64,000 nt of DNA from an uncultured Rhizobium sp. (GTDB taxonomy: Bacteria > Pseudomonadota > Alphaproteobacteria > Rhizobiales > Rhizobiaceae): the NCBI GenBank assembly GCA_945952315.1, contig CAMFIE010000002.1, positions 62,001 through 126,000 on the forward strand, written 5' to 3'. The notes under the pieces are model-generated. The model was not told the origin of the DNA. It saw nothing but the letters and a program-made list of their open reading frames with translations, and searched no databases. The position numbers were made by a program, and so were the translations under genes. Shown here piece after piece: positions 1-9,501 of this stretch (positions within the stretch are counted from its first letter, which is position 1; each line of letters opens with the position of its first letter).

Positions 1-1089
1 CGCGGCAAGATGATCGACCTGTCGCAGGCGGTCCCCGGCTATCCGCCGCATGCGGATATGCTTGCTTTTCTCTCCGAAGAAGCACTGGCGCGGGCCAATG
101 TCAGCTATGGCGCCATCGAGGGCGAACAGGCGTTTCGCGAGACCTATGCCGCTCACGTGTCCGAAGCCTACGGCGCCTCGATCAAGGCGGAAAATATCCA
201 TATCACCGCTGGCGCCAACCAGGCGTTCATCGCGACCTGCCTTGCCACCATGGCGCATGGCGATGTGATCGCCACCACGAACCCCTTCTATTTCAACGAG
301 GAAATCACCCTCTCCATGCTCGGCATGCAGGTGCGGCAAATTCCCTGCACGGCAGAAAACCGGTTTGTGCCGACCCTTGAGGCGGTGAGGGCGGCGATTG
401 ATCCATCGGTCAAGGCGCTCTGCCTCGTGACCCCCAACAATCCGACCGGCGCGATCTATCCCGCCGATCTGCTGGAAGGCATTTTCGAGATCTGCCGGGA
501 GAACCGGTGCTGGCTGATCCTCGATGAAACCTATCGCGATTTCCTGCCCCAGGTGATGGACAAACCGCATGCGCTGTTTTCGAAGCCCGGCTGGGAAGAG
601 ACGCTGATTGGTCTCTACAGCTTCTCGAAGAGCTTCTGCATTCCCGGCCAGCGCATGGGGGCAATCACCGCATCGCCCTATGTGGTCGCACAGATCGCCA
701 AGGTGATGGATAATCTGCAGATCTGCGCGCCCCGTTCGGCACAGGCCGCCGTGACGCGGGCCATTCCGGCTCTCGTTGGCTGGCGCAAGGACAACCGCGC
801 CGAGATCGACCGTCGTGCGGCGGCGCTGAAGGCCGTCATGGCGAAAGTGCCCGACTGGCGGATGGATTCGCTTGGCGCCTACTTCGCCTTCATCCGCCAT
901 CCCTTTGATGGCGTGCCTGCAGCCACCGTATCCAGACAGCTGGCGCTCCGGGCTGGCGTTCTCTGCGTTCCCGGCTCCTATTTCGGCAAGGAACAGGACC
1001 AGTATCTGCGTTTTGCCTTTGCCAACGCGGATGCGGAGACGATCGGGCTGCTTGCCGAACGGCTGAACGGCTTCCGTCTGGAAGACTGA
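1..1089 (+). CDS. PLP-dependent aminotransferase (class I/II), 5' end cut by window
   Basis: Pyridoxal-phosphate aminotransferase of fold type I, transferring an amino group between an amino acid and a 2-oxo acid in the cytoplasm. Visible family marks are the NNPTG segment, the LDETYRDF segment whose Asp contacts the PLP nitrogen, and SFSKSF, where the Lys would form the Schiff base. The frame is open to the left edge and an ATG lies at position 10, but about 360 residues is short for this family (usually 380-400) and no ribosome-binding site can be seen, so the true start is probably outside the window. Substrate cannot be told from the sequence. Confidence 0.85.
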   Translation, partial: RGKMIDLSQAVPGYPPHADMLAFLSEEALARANVSYGAIEGEQAFRETYAAHVSEAYGASIKAENIHITAGANQAFIATCLATMAHGDVIATTNPFYFNEEITLSMLGMQVRQIPCTAENRFVPTLEAVRAAIDPSVKALCLVTPNNPTGAIYPADLLEGIFEICRENRCWLILDETYRDFLPQVMDKPHALFSKPGWEETLIGLYSFSKSFCIPGQRMGAITASPYVVAQIAKVMDNLQICAPRSAQAAVTRAIPALVGWRKDNRAEIDRRAAALKAVMAKVPDWRMDSLGAYFAFIRHPFDGVPAATVSRQLALRAGVLCVPGSYFGKEQDQYLRFAFANADAETIGLLAERLNGFRLED

Positions 1090-1108
1090 AAAAGGCGAAA
1101 TTTCAGGC

Positions 1109-1139
1109 TTGCCCTTCCCGTGGCTGGAAGGTTTAGACC
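1109..1139 (+). promoter_or_regulatory. MerR-family-type promoter with CueR/HmrR-like dyad
   Basis: A -35 element TTGCCC (1109-1114) and a -10 element TAGACC (1134-1139) are separated by 19 bp, the overlong spacer typical of MerR-family activation. Inside it lies the dyad CCTTCC-N7-GGAAGG (1113-1131). It precedes the metal ATPase whose ATG is at 1169. The half-sites resemble copper-sensing CueR/HmrR operators more than ZntR operators. No merR-type gene is in the window. Confidence 0.75.
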
Positions 1140-1168
1140 GGTCTGATCAGGATACCGGAGCCTTTGTC

Positions 1169-3403
1169 ATGGAAGAAATCAAGAGCCGTTTTCGCGTTGA
1201 AGGCATGGATTGCGCAAGCTGCGCGCTCAAGGTGGACAAGGCTGCCAGACGGGTGGACGGCGTCCGCGAGGTCTCGGTTTCCGCCACCGCCGGAACCATG
1301 GTCATCACCCATGACGGCACGGTGGATTTCGTAAAGATGGGTGCCCTGATCGGAAGCCTCGGCTACCGGATGGAGACCGGCAAAGCGGATAGACCGACAC
1401 ATCACGAGGCCGCTGGCAACTGCGCTTCGGGACATGATCACGATCATAACCATAACCATAACCATAACCATGATCATGACCATGACCATGACAGAAAGTC
1501 TGATCAGGGTGATCACGATTCGCACGGTCATAGCCACGGCCCGCTCGACGGGGTCTGGTGGAAAAGCGGCAAGGCGCGGCTTGCGGCCATCGCCGGAGCG
1601 GGCGTGATTCTTGCCTATGGCGTGGGCCATGTCTTGCCTGCCTATGCCAATCCCGCCTTCATGCTGGCGCTTGCGGTTGGTCTTGCCCCGATTGCCCTTC
1701 GCGCCTTTCAGGCCGCCCGCTATGGCACGCCCTTTTCCATCGAGACGCTGATGACGATTGCAGCCGTCGGTGCGGTGCTTATCGGGGCGAGTGAAGAAGC
1801 GGCGATGGTCGTCTTCCTCTTCCTGATCGGCGAACTTCTGGAGGGGATTGCCGCCACGCGCGCCCGCAACAGCATTCGCGCGCTGTCTGATCTGGTGCCG
1901 AAGGTTGCCCGTGTCGAAACAGATGGCGCGGTGAAGGAATTGCCCGCTGCGGACCTCATGCCCGGCATGATGCTGCTTGCCCGACCGGGTGATCGCATCG
2001 CTGCTGACGGCACGATCTTCACCGGCGAAGGCGAGATCAGTGAAGCGCCGGTGACGGGTGAAAGCGTGCCGGTGCGCAAGGGTCCCGGCGATCCCGTCTT
2101 TGCCGGAACCATCAATGGCGATGCGGCGCTGAAAATCACCGTGACGGCTACCGCTGCCGACAATACGATTGCGCGTGTCATCCGGCTGGTTGAGGAAGCG
2201 CAGGAAAGCAAGGCACCGATGGAGCGCTTCATCGACCGCTTTTCGCGCTACTACACACCGGGAATTCTCGCGCTCGGGGCACTGGTCGCACTTCTGCCAC
2301 CGCTTCTCTTTGGCGCAGACTGGTCGCAATGGATCTACAAGGGGCTCGCGCTGCTTCTGATCGGCTGCCCCTGCGCGCTGGTGATTTCAACCCCTGCCGC
2401 CATTGCCGCAGCGCTCTCCGCCGGAGCCAGAAATGGCCTTCTGCTCAAAGGCGGGGCGGTGCTTGAAGCCATCGGCCGGGTTGATACGGTCGCCTTCGAC
2501 AAGACCGGAACGCTGACGGAAGGTAAGCCAGTAGTTACGGATATTCTTGCCGTCGACCAGACGGAAGACGAGGTGCTGTCGCTTGCCGCCGCCCTTGAAA
2601 CCGGCTCCAGCCATCCGCTGGCGCGTGCCATCCTCGACCGCGCCGGGGGGCTTGCGCTTCCGGCTGTCAGCGACAACCGGGCAATCGGCGGGCGTGGCGT
2701 CGAGGGAACCGTCTCGGGCAGAACGGTGTTTCTCGGCTCCCTGAAGGCGATCGAGGAGCGCATCACCCTGTCTTCGGATGCCCGTTCCCGTATTGCGAGC
2801 CTGAACGGCGAGGGCAAGACCGTCTCACTGCTTCTGATCGACGACCGGCTTGCGGGCGTGATCGCCCTGCGCGACGAACCGCGGGACGACGCCCGCGCGG
2901 GTATCCGCGCGCTCGACGCCCTCGGCATCCGCAGTCTCATGCTGACCGGTGACAATTATCTGACTGCGGCTGCGGTGGGTTCCGCCCTCGGCATGGACGT
3001 GAAGGCAGAGCTTCTGCCGCAGGACAAGCAGCAGATCGTTTCGGCGCTGAAAGGTGAAGGCTGCCGGGTCGCCAAGGTCGGTGACGGCATCAATGATGCA
3101 CCCGCGCTTGCGGCCGCTGATGTGGGCATCGCCATGGGAGGCGGAACGGATGTGGCACTGGAAACCGCCGATGCAGCGATCCTCAACAGCCGGGTGACGG
3201 ATGTGGCGCGGATGATCCGGCTTTCCCGTGCCGCCATGCGCAACATACACCAGAACATCGCGCTGGCGTTGGGGCTGAAAGGCGTCTTTCTGGTCACAAC
3301 CCTGATCGGCATCACGGGACTATGGCCCGCGATCCTCGCGGATACAGGCGCGACGGTCCTTGTGACCTTCAATGCACTGCGTCTTCTGCGCTGGCGGGGA
3401 TAA
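1169..3403 (+). CDS. zntA: Zn/Cd/Pb-translocating P1B-type ATPase
   Basis: Inner-membrane heavy-metal efflux ATPase. An N-terminal HMA domain carries the metal-binding motif GMDCASC (about residues 11-17). It is followed by a long His/Asp/Asn-rich linker, the membrane CPC motif in IGCPCALVIS, the phosphorylation motif DKTGT, a TGD motif and GDGINDAPA. The C-terminal membrane helix has ADTGATVLVTFNALRLLR, the P1B-2 (ZntA) pattern with its metal-site Asp, which argues against a copper pump. The frame stays open upstream to 1109, but that would place the promoter inside the gene, so I chose ATG 1169 (744 residues). The copper-like promoter dyad is at odds with the Zn-type transmembrane motifs. 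Confidence 0.92.
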   Translation: MEEIKSRFRVEGMDCASCALKVDKAARRVDGVREVSVSATAGTMVITHDGTVDFVKMGALIGSLGYRMETGKADRPTHHEAAGNCASGHDHDHNHNHNHNHDHDHDHDRKSDQGDHDSHGHSHGPLDGVWWKSGKARLAAIAGAGVILAYGVGHVLPAYANPAFMLALAVGLAPIALRAFQAARYGTPFSIETLMTIAAVGAVLIGASEEAAMVVFLFLIGELLEGIAATRARNSIRALSDLVPKVARVETDGAVKELPAADLMPGMMLLARPGDRIAADGTIFTGEGEISEAPVTGESVPVRKGPGDPVFAGTINGDAALKITVTATAADNTIARVIRLVEEAQESKAPMERFIDRFSRYYTPGILALGALVALLPPLLFGADWSQWIYKGLALLLIGCPCALVISTPAAIAAALSAGARNGLLLKGGAVLEAIGRVDTVAFDKTGTLTEGKPVVTDILAVDQTEDEVLSLAAALETGSSHPLARAILDRAGGLALPAVSDNRAIGGRGVEGTVSGRTVFLGSLKAIEERITLSSDARSRIASLNGEGKTVSLLLIDDRLAGVIALRDEPRDDARAGIRALDALGIRSLMLTGDNYLTAAAVGSALGMDVKAELLPQDKQQIVSALKGEGCRVAKVGDGINDAPALAAADVGIAMGGGTDVALETADAAILNSRVTDVARMIRLSRAAMRNIHQNIALALGLKGVFLVTTLIGITGLWPAILADTGATVLVTFNALRLLRWRG
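1433..1492 (+). repeat. Hexamer tandem repeat coding a His/Asp/Asn metal-binding linker
   Basis: Ten consecutive CAY-RAY hexamers, four of them CATAAC in a row, encode alternating His-Asp/Asn residues in the ATPase linker between the HMA domain and the first membrane helix. His-rich linkers of this kind are thought to buffer zinc. The repeat is prone to slip-strand length change in steps of two residues. Confidence 0.9.
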
Positions 3404-3497
3404 GCGCAAAATGCACGCTTGAACGGATTTGTATCCGCTGCGTTTTGCGCTAGCCTGCGGATCACTCCATACCCTGCCGCTTGTAAAAGGTGCTCTC

Positions 3498-4484
3498 ATG
3501 CTGCGTTTCGGAATTCTATCGACCGCCAGGATCGGCCGTGAACTTGTCGTGCCTGCCATTCAGGACGCGGAAAACTGTGTGGTGACGGCTATTGCCAGCC
3601 GCGACGCGGCACGCGCCCGCGAAATGGCAGACCGTTTCTCCGTGCCGCATGCCTTCGGCTCCTATGAGGAGATGCTGGCAAGCGACGTGATCGATGCCGT
3701 CTATATTCCGCTTCCGACCTCCCAGCATGTGGAATGGACGATCAAGGCCGCGGACGCGGGCAAGCATGTGCTGTGCGAAAAGCCGATTGCAATGAAGGCG
3801 GACGAGATTGATGCGCTGATCGCCGCCCGCGACCGCAATTGCGTGCTGATCTCTGAAGCGTTCATGGTAACTTACGCTCCGGTCTGGCAGAAGGTGCGTT
3901 CGCTGCTCGGGGAGGGGGCAATCGGCACCCTGAAACATGTGCAGGGGGCCTTCACCTATTTCAACCGCGATCCCGGCAATATGCGCAATATTCCGGCCCT
4001 TGGTGGCGGCGGCCTGCCGGATATCGGTGTCTATCCCACGATCACCACCCGTTTCGTCACGGGTGCAGAGCCGGTGAAAGTGCAGGCCAATACCGAGCGC
4101 GATCCGGATTTCGGCACGGATATCTATTCCTCGGTGCGGGCGGATTTCGGCGCTTTCGAGCTCAGCTTCTATATTTCGACACAGCTCGCCAATCGCCAGG
4201 TGATGGTGTTCCACGGCACCGAAGGGTTCATTGAAGTGAAGTCTCCGTTCAACGCGGATCGTTATGGTGCGGAAGAGGTTGAGCTCACCAACCAGAACCA
4301 TGGCGTAAGCCAGATCTTCCGGTTCCAGGACAGCCGCCAGTATCGCCGTGAGGTCGAGGCCTTCTCGCGCAAGGCGCGGGGCGAGGCGGCAGAGGTCGTC
4401 TCGCTCGAAAGCTCGAAGCGCAATCAGGCCTTTATCGATGCAATCTATCGCGCCAGCGAGAAGAATGGCTGGGAGCCGGTCTGA
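3498..4484 (+). CDS. Gfo/Idh/MocA family NAD(P)-dependent oxidoreductase
   Basis: Predicted NAD(P)-dependent sugar or polyol dehydrogenase. The N-terminal Rossmann fold begins right at the start, and the family motif CEKPIA is visible near residue 90; the C-terminal half is the alpha/beta substrate domain (about residues 130-328). The open frame extends upstream to 3429, but ATG 3498 gives the normal family start and length (328 residues). It stands alone between the metal ATPase and the convergent GtrA gene, so its substrate cannot be inferred. Confidence 0.85.
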   Translation: MLRFGILSTARIGRELVVPAIQDAENCVVTAIASRDAARAREMADRFSVPHAFGSYEEMLASDVIDAVYIPLPTSQHVEWTIKAADAGKHVLCEKPIAMKADEIDALIAARDRNCVLISEAFMVTYAPVWQKVRSLLGEGAIGTLKHVQGAFTYFNRDPGNMRNIPALGGGGLPDIGVYPTITTRFVTGAEPVKVQANTERDPDFGTDIYSSVRADFGAFELSFYISTQLANRQVMVFHGTEGFIEVKSPFNADRYGAEEVELTNQNHGVSQIFRFQDSRQYRREVEAFSRKARGEAAEVVSLESSKRNQAFIDAIYRASEKNGWEPV

Positions 4485-4496
4485 GACCGGCGCTCG

Positions 4497-4880
4497 CTAC
4501 TCTTTCGGTTCGCGGAAGACGAAGCGGGAATAGCCGAAATAGCTGAACAGCATCGCGCCGAGCGAAGCCGCAATCACCGCCACGACCGGCTGCAAGACGG
4601 GCATGGTGAAAATCAGGGTCGCGTAGATAATATAGTTGAGGAGCGCGCCAAGCAGGCCGATGAAGCCGTAGCGCACGCCCTCATCGGTCACCGAGCGGCC
4701 AGACTTGCCAAAGGTGAAGGTGCGGTTGATCTGCCAGGTCACCAGCATCGCCGCCGCAATCGAAAGCACGCGGGCAATGTAGGGTCCGATCCCGGTATAG
4801 GTGATCATCAGATGAAGCAGGCCCGCATCGGTGATGAAACCGCTGGTTCCGGCAATGCCAAAGGTAAGGAGGCGCTTCAT
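4497..4880 (-). CDS. GtrA family membrane protein (polyprenyl-linked sugar flippase candidate)
   Basis: Small inner-membrane protein of 127 residues with four predicted helices and the GtrA-family segment WQINRTFTF. GtrA proteins are thought to flip undecaprenyl-phosphate-linked sugars to the periplasmic face. Its ATG overlaps the TGA of the upstream GT2 gene by the ATGA arrangement, so the two are translationally coupled. With the divergent large membrane protein at 6001 this resembles a Gtr-type three-part glycosylation set. Confidence 0.85.
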   Translation of the reverse strand: MKRLLTFGIAGTSGFITDAGLLHLMITYTGIGPYIARVLSIAAAMLVTWQINRTFTFGKSGRSVTDEGVRYGFIGLLGALLNYIIYATLIFTMPVLQPVVAVIAASLGAMLFSYFGYSRFVFREPKE

Positions 4881-5875
4881 GCGGCTTTGCGGCCCCGTGC
4901 CTTGCCGTCGGTTGCCTTTTCCGCCGTCAGGCTCGTGGCGCCCAGACGGGGCATGGAGAGATAGGCAAGCCGCAGATGTTCCGAGCGCGCCCGCGCCAGC
5001 GAATCAAGGATCGTGCCTGCGGTCAGCATGATGAAGGAAATCATCATCAGTGCCATGGAGAGAATCCAGGTCGGCTGGCGCGGCACCAGTCCCGTCTCGA
5101 AATATTCGAGCAGGATCGGCACCATCAGCACCATGCTCGTCGAAAGGAACAGGCCGGAAAGCAGGCTGTAGAAGGTAAACGGCCTTGTTTCCTTCATCAG
5201 CATCGCGAACATCCAGAGGATTTTCGCGCCATCCCGGAAGGTCGAAAGCTTGGAATGGGAGCCCTCGGGGCGACGGCCGTAATCCAGCTCGATTTCGCTG
5301 ACCGGCAGCTTCAGCCGCCAGACATGCACCGACATTTCTGTCTCGATCTCGAAGCCTGCGGAAACGGCGGGAAAGGTTTTTGCAAAGCGGCGGGAAAAGG
5401 CGCGGTATCCGGAGAAGATGTCGGTAAAGCCGGTGCCGAAAATCGCGCGGTAGAGAATGTTGAACAGCCGGTTGCCGAAGGCATGGCCCTGACGGCCCGC
5501 ATCGTCATGCACGCCCCGCCGGGTACCGACCACCATATCCGCCCGCTTGTCGACCAGTTCGGTGATCAGGTGATGGGCGTCCGCCGGTGAATAGGTGCCG
5601 TCGCCATCGGCCATCAGATAGATATCCGCCTCGATATCGGCGAACATGCGACGCACCACATGGCCTTTGCCCTGTCGGGTTTCCTGCTGCACGATTGCGC
5701 CTGCAAGCAGGGCCTTCAGCGCTGTTCCATCGGTGGAATTGTTGTCGAAAACGTAGATATCGGCCTTCGGCAGGGCCTGCCGGAACCCTTCCACAACGGA
5801 GGCGATGGTGGCCGCTTCGTTGTAACAGGGGATCAGCACCGCCACATGGGGTTCAGCAGTCATTGCATCGGCCAT
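4877..5875 (-). CDS. GT2 family glycosyltransferase (GtrB / dolichol-phosphate-sugar synthase-like)
   Basis: Cytoplasmic-face glycosyltransferase of the GT-A fold, predicted to move a sugar from a nucleotide donor onto a polyprenyl phosphate. The N-terminus has IPCYNEAATI and FDNNSTDGT, followed by the metal-binding DGDGTY (DXD type). The last third has two predicted membrane helices (about residues 235-300), as in GtrB-like proteins. 332 residues. It is translationally coupled to the GtrA gene. Donor sugar unknown. Confidence 0.87.
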   Translation of the reverse strand: MADAMTAEPHVAVLIPCYNEAATIASVVEGFRQALPKADIYVFDNNSTDGTALKALLAGAIVQQETRQGKGHVVRRMFADIEADIYLMADGDGTYSPADAHHLITELVDKRADMVVGTRRGVHDDAGRQGHAFGNRLFNILYRAIFGTGFTDIFSGYRAFSRRFAKTFPAVSAGFEIETEMSVHVWRLKLPVSEIELDYGRRPEGSHSKLSTFRDGAKILWMFAMLMKETRPFTFYSLLSGLFLSTSMVLMVPILLEYFETGLVPRQPTWILSMALMMISFIMLTAGTILDSLARARSEHLRLAYLSMPRLGATSLTAEKATDGKARGRKAA

Positions 5876-6000
5876 CGGTTTCTACTCTCAACACAGGAAA
5901 ACGGGCGCACGGACAGGGGCGTCCTTATGGATTTACTATTTCTTGAGAAGGTTAAGGCAAGGTTTCCGCAGGGCTCTCTACACGGAAATACAGGCAAAAT

Positions 6001-7860
6001 ATGAGCAATAATGATGCGCCGCGGGTCGATGCCGGTGAACCGCAGGCAGGCTTTGCGCAGTCTTCCCCTGCGTCGACGACTGCCGCGGATCCGCCATCGC
6101 TTTTCCCGGCTGCTTTATACTATGCCGTCGCGGCCATTCTTCTGCTTGCCATCCCTTTCTACCTCTCCGCAACCGACTATGTCGGTTTCGACAATGACGA
6201 TACGATGCGGCTTGTCGAAATCCGCGACTATCTGAACGGGCAAGGCTGGTTCGATCTTACCCAGTACCGGCTCGGCCTTGAAGGCGGAACGCTGATGCAC
6301 TGGTCTCGGCTGGTGGATCTGCCGATGGCGCTCCTGATCCGCTTCTTCTCGCTGTTTGGCCCGCGTGAAACGGCGGAAGCCATCGCCCTTGCCGTATGGC
6401 CGCTGACGCTCGCGGCCCTGCTGGTCGGCTTCACGGCTCTTGCCGGGCTCAGGATCGGCGGGCGCACGGTGATGCATCTCTCCGCCTGCTTCGCCATGGT
6501 CTATCTGTTCGGCATGGGCCGTTTCTCACCGGGATCTGCCGATCATCACAATGTGCAGCTGACGCTTGCGGCTCTCCTTGTCGCCATGCTGCTCGATCCG
6601 CAAAGGCGTCCTGCAAGCTTCGCGATTGCGGGCGTCGCGGGCGCGCTCGGCATCGCGATCGGTGCGGAAACGGCCCCCTTTGTCGCGGCTGCCTGCCTGA
6701 CATTCGGTTTCTTCTGGGCCTGGCACGGCGCTCTGGTTTCGCGGGCTGTTTCCGCTTTCAGCCTTGCTTTCGTCACCACGATCACAGCCGCCTTTTTTCT
6801 CACCGTGCCGCCATCGCTCTATCGCATGGTCACCTGTGACAATCTCTCGCTCGGCTTTTATGCGCTGGGCTCGATTGGCGGCTTGATGCTGTTTCTGAAC
6901 TGCCTGCTGCTCGGACGTTCGCCACGGTTGCTCCGTTTTGCGGGCCTTGCCGTCACCGGATTGATCGTGCTTCTCGCCGCAAAGATCATTGCGCCGGAAT
7001 GCCTCGGCAATCCGCTCGCAACGCTTGACCCGATGCTTCGCGATCTCTGGCTTTCCAAGGTGGTGGAGGCGCGGCCCGTTCTGGAACAGATCCGGCTGAA
7101 GCCCTATGGCGCTGGCGGCTTCTATGCTGTCGGGCTGATCGCGCTCCTCGTCTGCCTTGTTCGTATCTATCGCAACGAAAAGCGCGAAGTGCATCTCCTC
7201 ATCCTGCCGCTGCTTGCCATATCCTATGCGGTCACGATGGTGCAGGTGCGCGGCGCGATGTTCGCCAATCTTCTGTCGATCCTGCCGATGGCGATGCTGG
7301 TGGCCGATCTGCGTGCCTTCAGCCGGGAAAAGCCGCAGGCAACCGGGCGTTCGCTGCTCTATCTCGGCAGCCTGCTGGTCTCCATGCCGCTCGTCTGGTC
7401 GCTCGCCGGGCTGATCCTTTCGCAGGGAACAAAGGGCCTTGCCGCACAGGTCAGCCCGCCTGCCTCGAAATCGTTGGATTGCAGCTCGAAGCAGGCGCTT
7501 CAGCCACTCGCCGACCTGCCGCCGGGCGTGGTGCTCGCGCCCTCCGATCTCGGCGTCAACATCCTGCGCTACACGCCGCATCGGATCTTGAGCGCGCCCT
7601 ATCACCGCAACCAGGGCGGCATGCTGACCGAGCTCAATACCGGGCTTGCCCTGCCGGAAGAGGCGATTGCCTTCCTGCGCGGTGCGAAGGTCAATTATGT
7701 CGTCTTCTGCCGCGATGAATTGCAGACGGTGGATCTGGTGGCGATGAAGCCGGACGGTTTCTATGCTGCCCTTTCTGAAGGCCGTGTACCCGCCTATCTG
7801 AAACCCGTGGGCACACTTGATCCGGACCGGCTGCAAATCTTCACCGTCCAGCCGGAATGA
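6001..7860 (+). CDS. Large polytopic membrane protein, GT-C glycosyltransferase-like
   Basis: A 619-residue protein with a hydrophilic N-terminus (about 35 residues), then roughly ten or more predicted membrane helices and a soluble C-terminal domain of about 140 residues. The first extracytoplasmic loop holds an acidic cluster (YVGFDNDDTMR), the position where GT-C enzymes keep their catalytic Asp. It is divergent from gtrA/GT2-like genes, so it could be the periplasmic transferase that uses their polyprenyl-linked sugar. The family assignment is inferred from topology and context, not from a clear motif. It precedes xseA by 15 bp. Confidence 0.65.
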   Translation: MSNNDAPRVDAGEPQAGFAQSSPASTTAADPPSLFPAALYYAVAAILLLAIPFYLSATDYVGFDNDDTMRLVEIRDYLNGQGWFDLTQYRLGLEGGTLMHWSRLVDLPMALLIRFFSLFGPRETAEAIALAVWPLTLAALLVGFTALAGLRIGGRTVMHLSACFAMVYLFGMGRFSPGSADHHNVQLTLAALLVAMLLDPQRRPASFAIAGVAGALGIAIGAETAPFVAAACLTFGFFWAWHGALVSRAVSAFSLAFVTTITAAFFLTVPPSLYRMVTCDNLSLGFYALGSIGGLMLFLNCLLLGRSPRLLRFAGLAVTGLIVLLAAKIIAPECLGNPLATLDPMLRDLWLSKVVEARPVLEQIRLKPYGAGGFYAVGLIALLVCLVRIYRNEKREVHLLILPLLAISYAVTMVQVRGAMFANLLSILPMAMLVADLRAFSREKPQATGRSLLYLGSLLVSMPLVWSLAGLILSQGTKGLAAQVSPPASKSLDCSSKQALQPLADLPPGVVLAPSDLGVNILRYTPHRILSAPYHRNQGGMLTELNTGLALPEEAIAFLRGAKVNYVVFCRDELQTVDLVAMKPDGFYAALSEGRVPAYLKPVGTLDPDRLQIFTVQPE

Positions 7861-7875
7861 GATAGGTTCGGGGGC

Positions 7876-9483
7876 ATGAGCAGCCTCTTTGAACCCGATT
7901 CGCCGTCGAACCTTGCCGAATATTCGGTTTCCGAACTCTCCGGCTCGATCAAGCGGACCGTGGAAACCGCTTTCGATCAGGTGCGGGTGCGCGGCGAAAT
8001 TTCCGGCTATCGCGGCCCGCATTCGTCAGGCCACGCCTATTTTGCGCTGAAGGATGACCGCGCCCGGATTGATGCGGTTATCTGGAAGGGCACCATGAGC
8101 CGGCTGAAATTCCGTCCCGAGGAGGGTATGGAGGTGATCGCGACCGGAAAGGTCACGACCTTCCCCGGCTCGTCGAAATACCAGATCGTGATTGAAACGC
8201 TGGAGCCTGCCGGTGCCGGCGCGCTGATGGCGTTGCTGGAAGAGCGCAAGCGCAAGCTTGGGGTCGAGGGTCTTTTCGATCAGGCCCGCAAGAAGCCGCT
8301 TCCATTTCTGCCCAAGGTGATCGGTGTGGTGACCTCACCGACCGGGGCCGTCATTCGCGATATCCTGCATCGCATTGCAGACCGGTTTCCCGTGCATGTG
8401 GTCGTCTGGCCGGTGAAGGTGCAGGGCGAAGGCTCCGGTGAGGAGGTCGCACGCGCGATCCGCGGCTTCAACGCGCTTGAGCCGGGGGACGAGATTGTCC
8501 GTCCCGACTTGCTGATTGTCGCCCGCGGCGGCGGCAGTCTTGAAGACCTCTGGAGCTTCAATGACGAAGTGGTCGTGCGGGCTGCGGCCGAAAGCGCAAT
8601 CCCGCTGATTTCCGCCGTCGGCCATGAAACCGACTGGACACTGATCGATCACGCGGCCGACATCCGCGCGCCAACCCCGACCGGGGCTGCGGAAATGGCC
8701 GTTCCGGTAAAAGCCGATCTCGAGGCGCAGCTTGCCGGTTTTTCTGCCCGACTCGGCAATGCGGCACGCAGGCAGATGGAACAGCGACGACAGGCACTGC
8801 GCAGTCTTGCCCGCGCGCTTCCCTCGCTCGACCAGTTGCTTGCGCTGCCCCGCCGCCGGTTTGATGAAGCCGCCGGTGCCCTCGGTCGCGGGCTGGAGCT
8901 CAACACGCTCACCAAACGCCAGCGTTTCGAGCGGGTGGCGGCAGGCCTGAGGCCGGATATGCTTACGGCTCGGCTCCGGCAGGAAAGCCAGGCGCTTGAC
9001 CGGAAGATGGATCGCATCGCCCGGTCAGTGGAGCGGCTCGTCGATCAGTCCCGGTTCCGGTTTGAGCGGGCGGGCGTCATGCTGGAGCGGGCGCCGCAGC
9101 GGCTGAAAACCGAGCGGACCCGCGCGGCTGAGCGTCTGTCCGCGCTGACCCACCGCGCAGACCATGCTTTCACCAACAGGCTTTCGGCACTGAAGCAGAT
9201 GGTTTCGGCGCAGGACCGGGTGCTGCAATCCTTGTCCTACCGCAATGTGCTGAAGCGCGGCTATGCCGTGGTGCGCGGCGAGGATGACAGGATTGTGAGT
9301 GCGGCAAGTGCGCTTTCGTCCGGCATGCGGATCGGGATCGAATTTGCCGATGGTTCGATTGCCGCCGATGTCGCGGGCGAGGGAACGACCCCGCCTGCAG
9401 CTCCGACATCCGCTCCTCCAAAAAGGAAGGCCTCAAAGCCGGCATCCGGCAGTGAACCGCCAAAGCAGGGCAGTCTGTTCTGA
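7876..9483 (+). CDS. xseA: Exodeoxyribonuclease VII large subunit
   Basis: Catalytic subunit of the single-strand-specific exonuclease ExoVII. The N-terminal OB-fold domain spans about residues 10-110. The nuclease domain (about 130-340) contains [24 protein letters not shown] and [10 protein letters not shown], all hallmarks of XseA. It is followed by the long helical region and a Pro/Lys-rich tail. A GGGGG stretch sits just before ATG 7876. At 535 residues it is longer than the E. coli protein (about 456), mainly in the helical region and tail. XseB is not nearby. Confidence 0.96.
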   Translation: MSSLFEPDSPSNLAEYSVSELSGSIKRTVETAFDQVRVRGEISGYRGPHSSGHAYFALKDDRARIDAVIWKGTMSRLKFRPEEGMEVIATGKVTTFPGSSKYQIVIETLEPAGAGALMALLEERKRKLGVEGLFDQARKKPLPFLPKVIGVVTSPTGAVIRDILHRIADRFPVHVVVWPVKVQGEGSGEEVARAIRGFNALEPGDEIVRPDLLIVARGGGSLEDLWSFNDEVVVRAAAESAIPLISAVGHETDWTLIDHAADIRAPTPTGAAEMAVPVKADLEAQLAGFSARLGNAARRQMEQRRQALRSLARALPSLDQLLALPRRRFDEAAGALGRGLELNTLTKRQRFERVAAGLRPDMLTARLRQESQALDRKMDRIARSVERLVDQSRFRFERAGVMLERAPQRLKTERTRAAERLSALTHRADHAFTNRLSALKQMVSAQDRVLQSLSYRNVLKRGYAVVRGEDDRIVSAASALSSGMRIGIEFADGSIAADVAGEGTTPPAAPTSAPPKRKASKPASGSEPPKQGSLF

Positions 9484-9501
9484 GCTGTTGCCGGCAAACG
9501 G

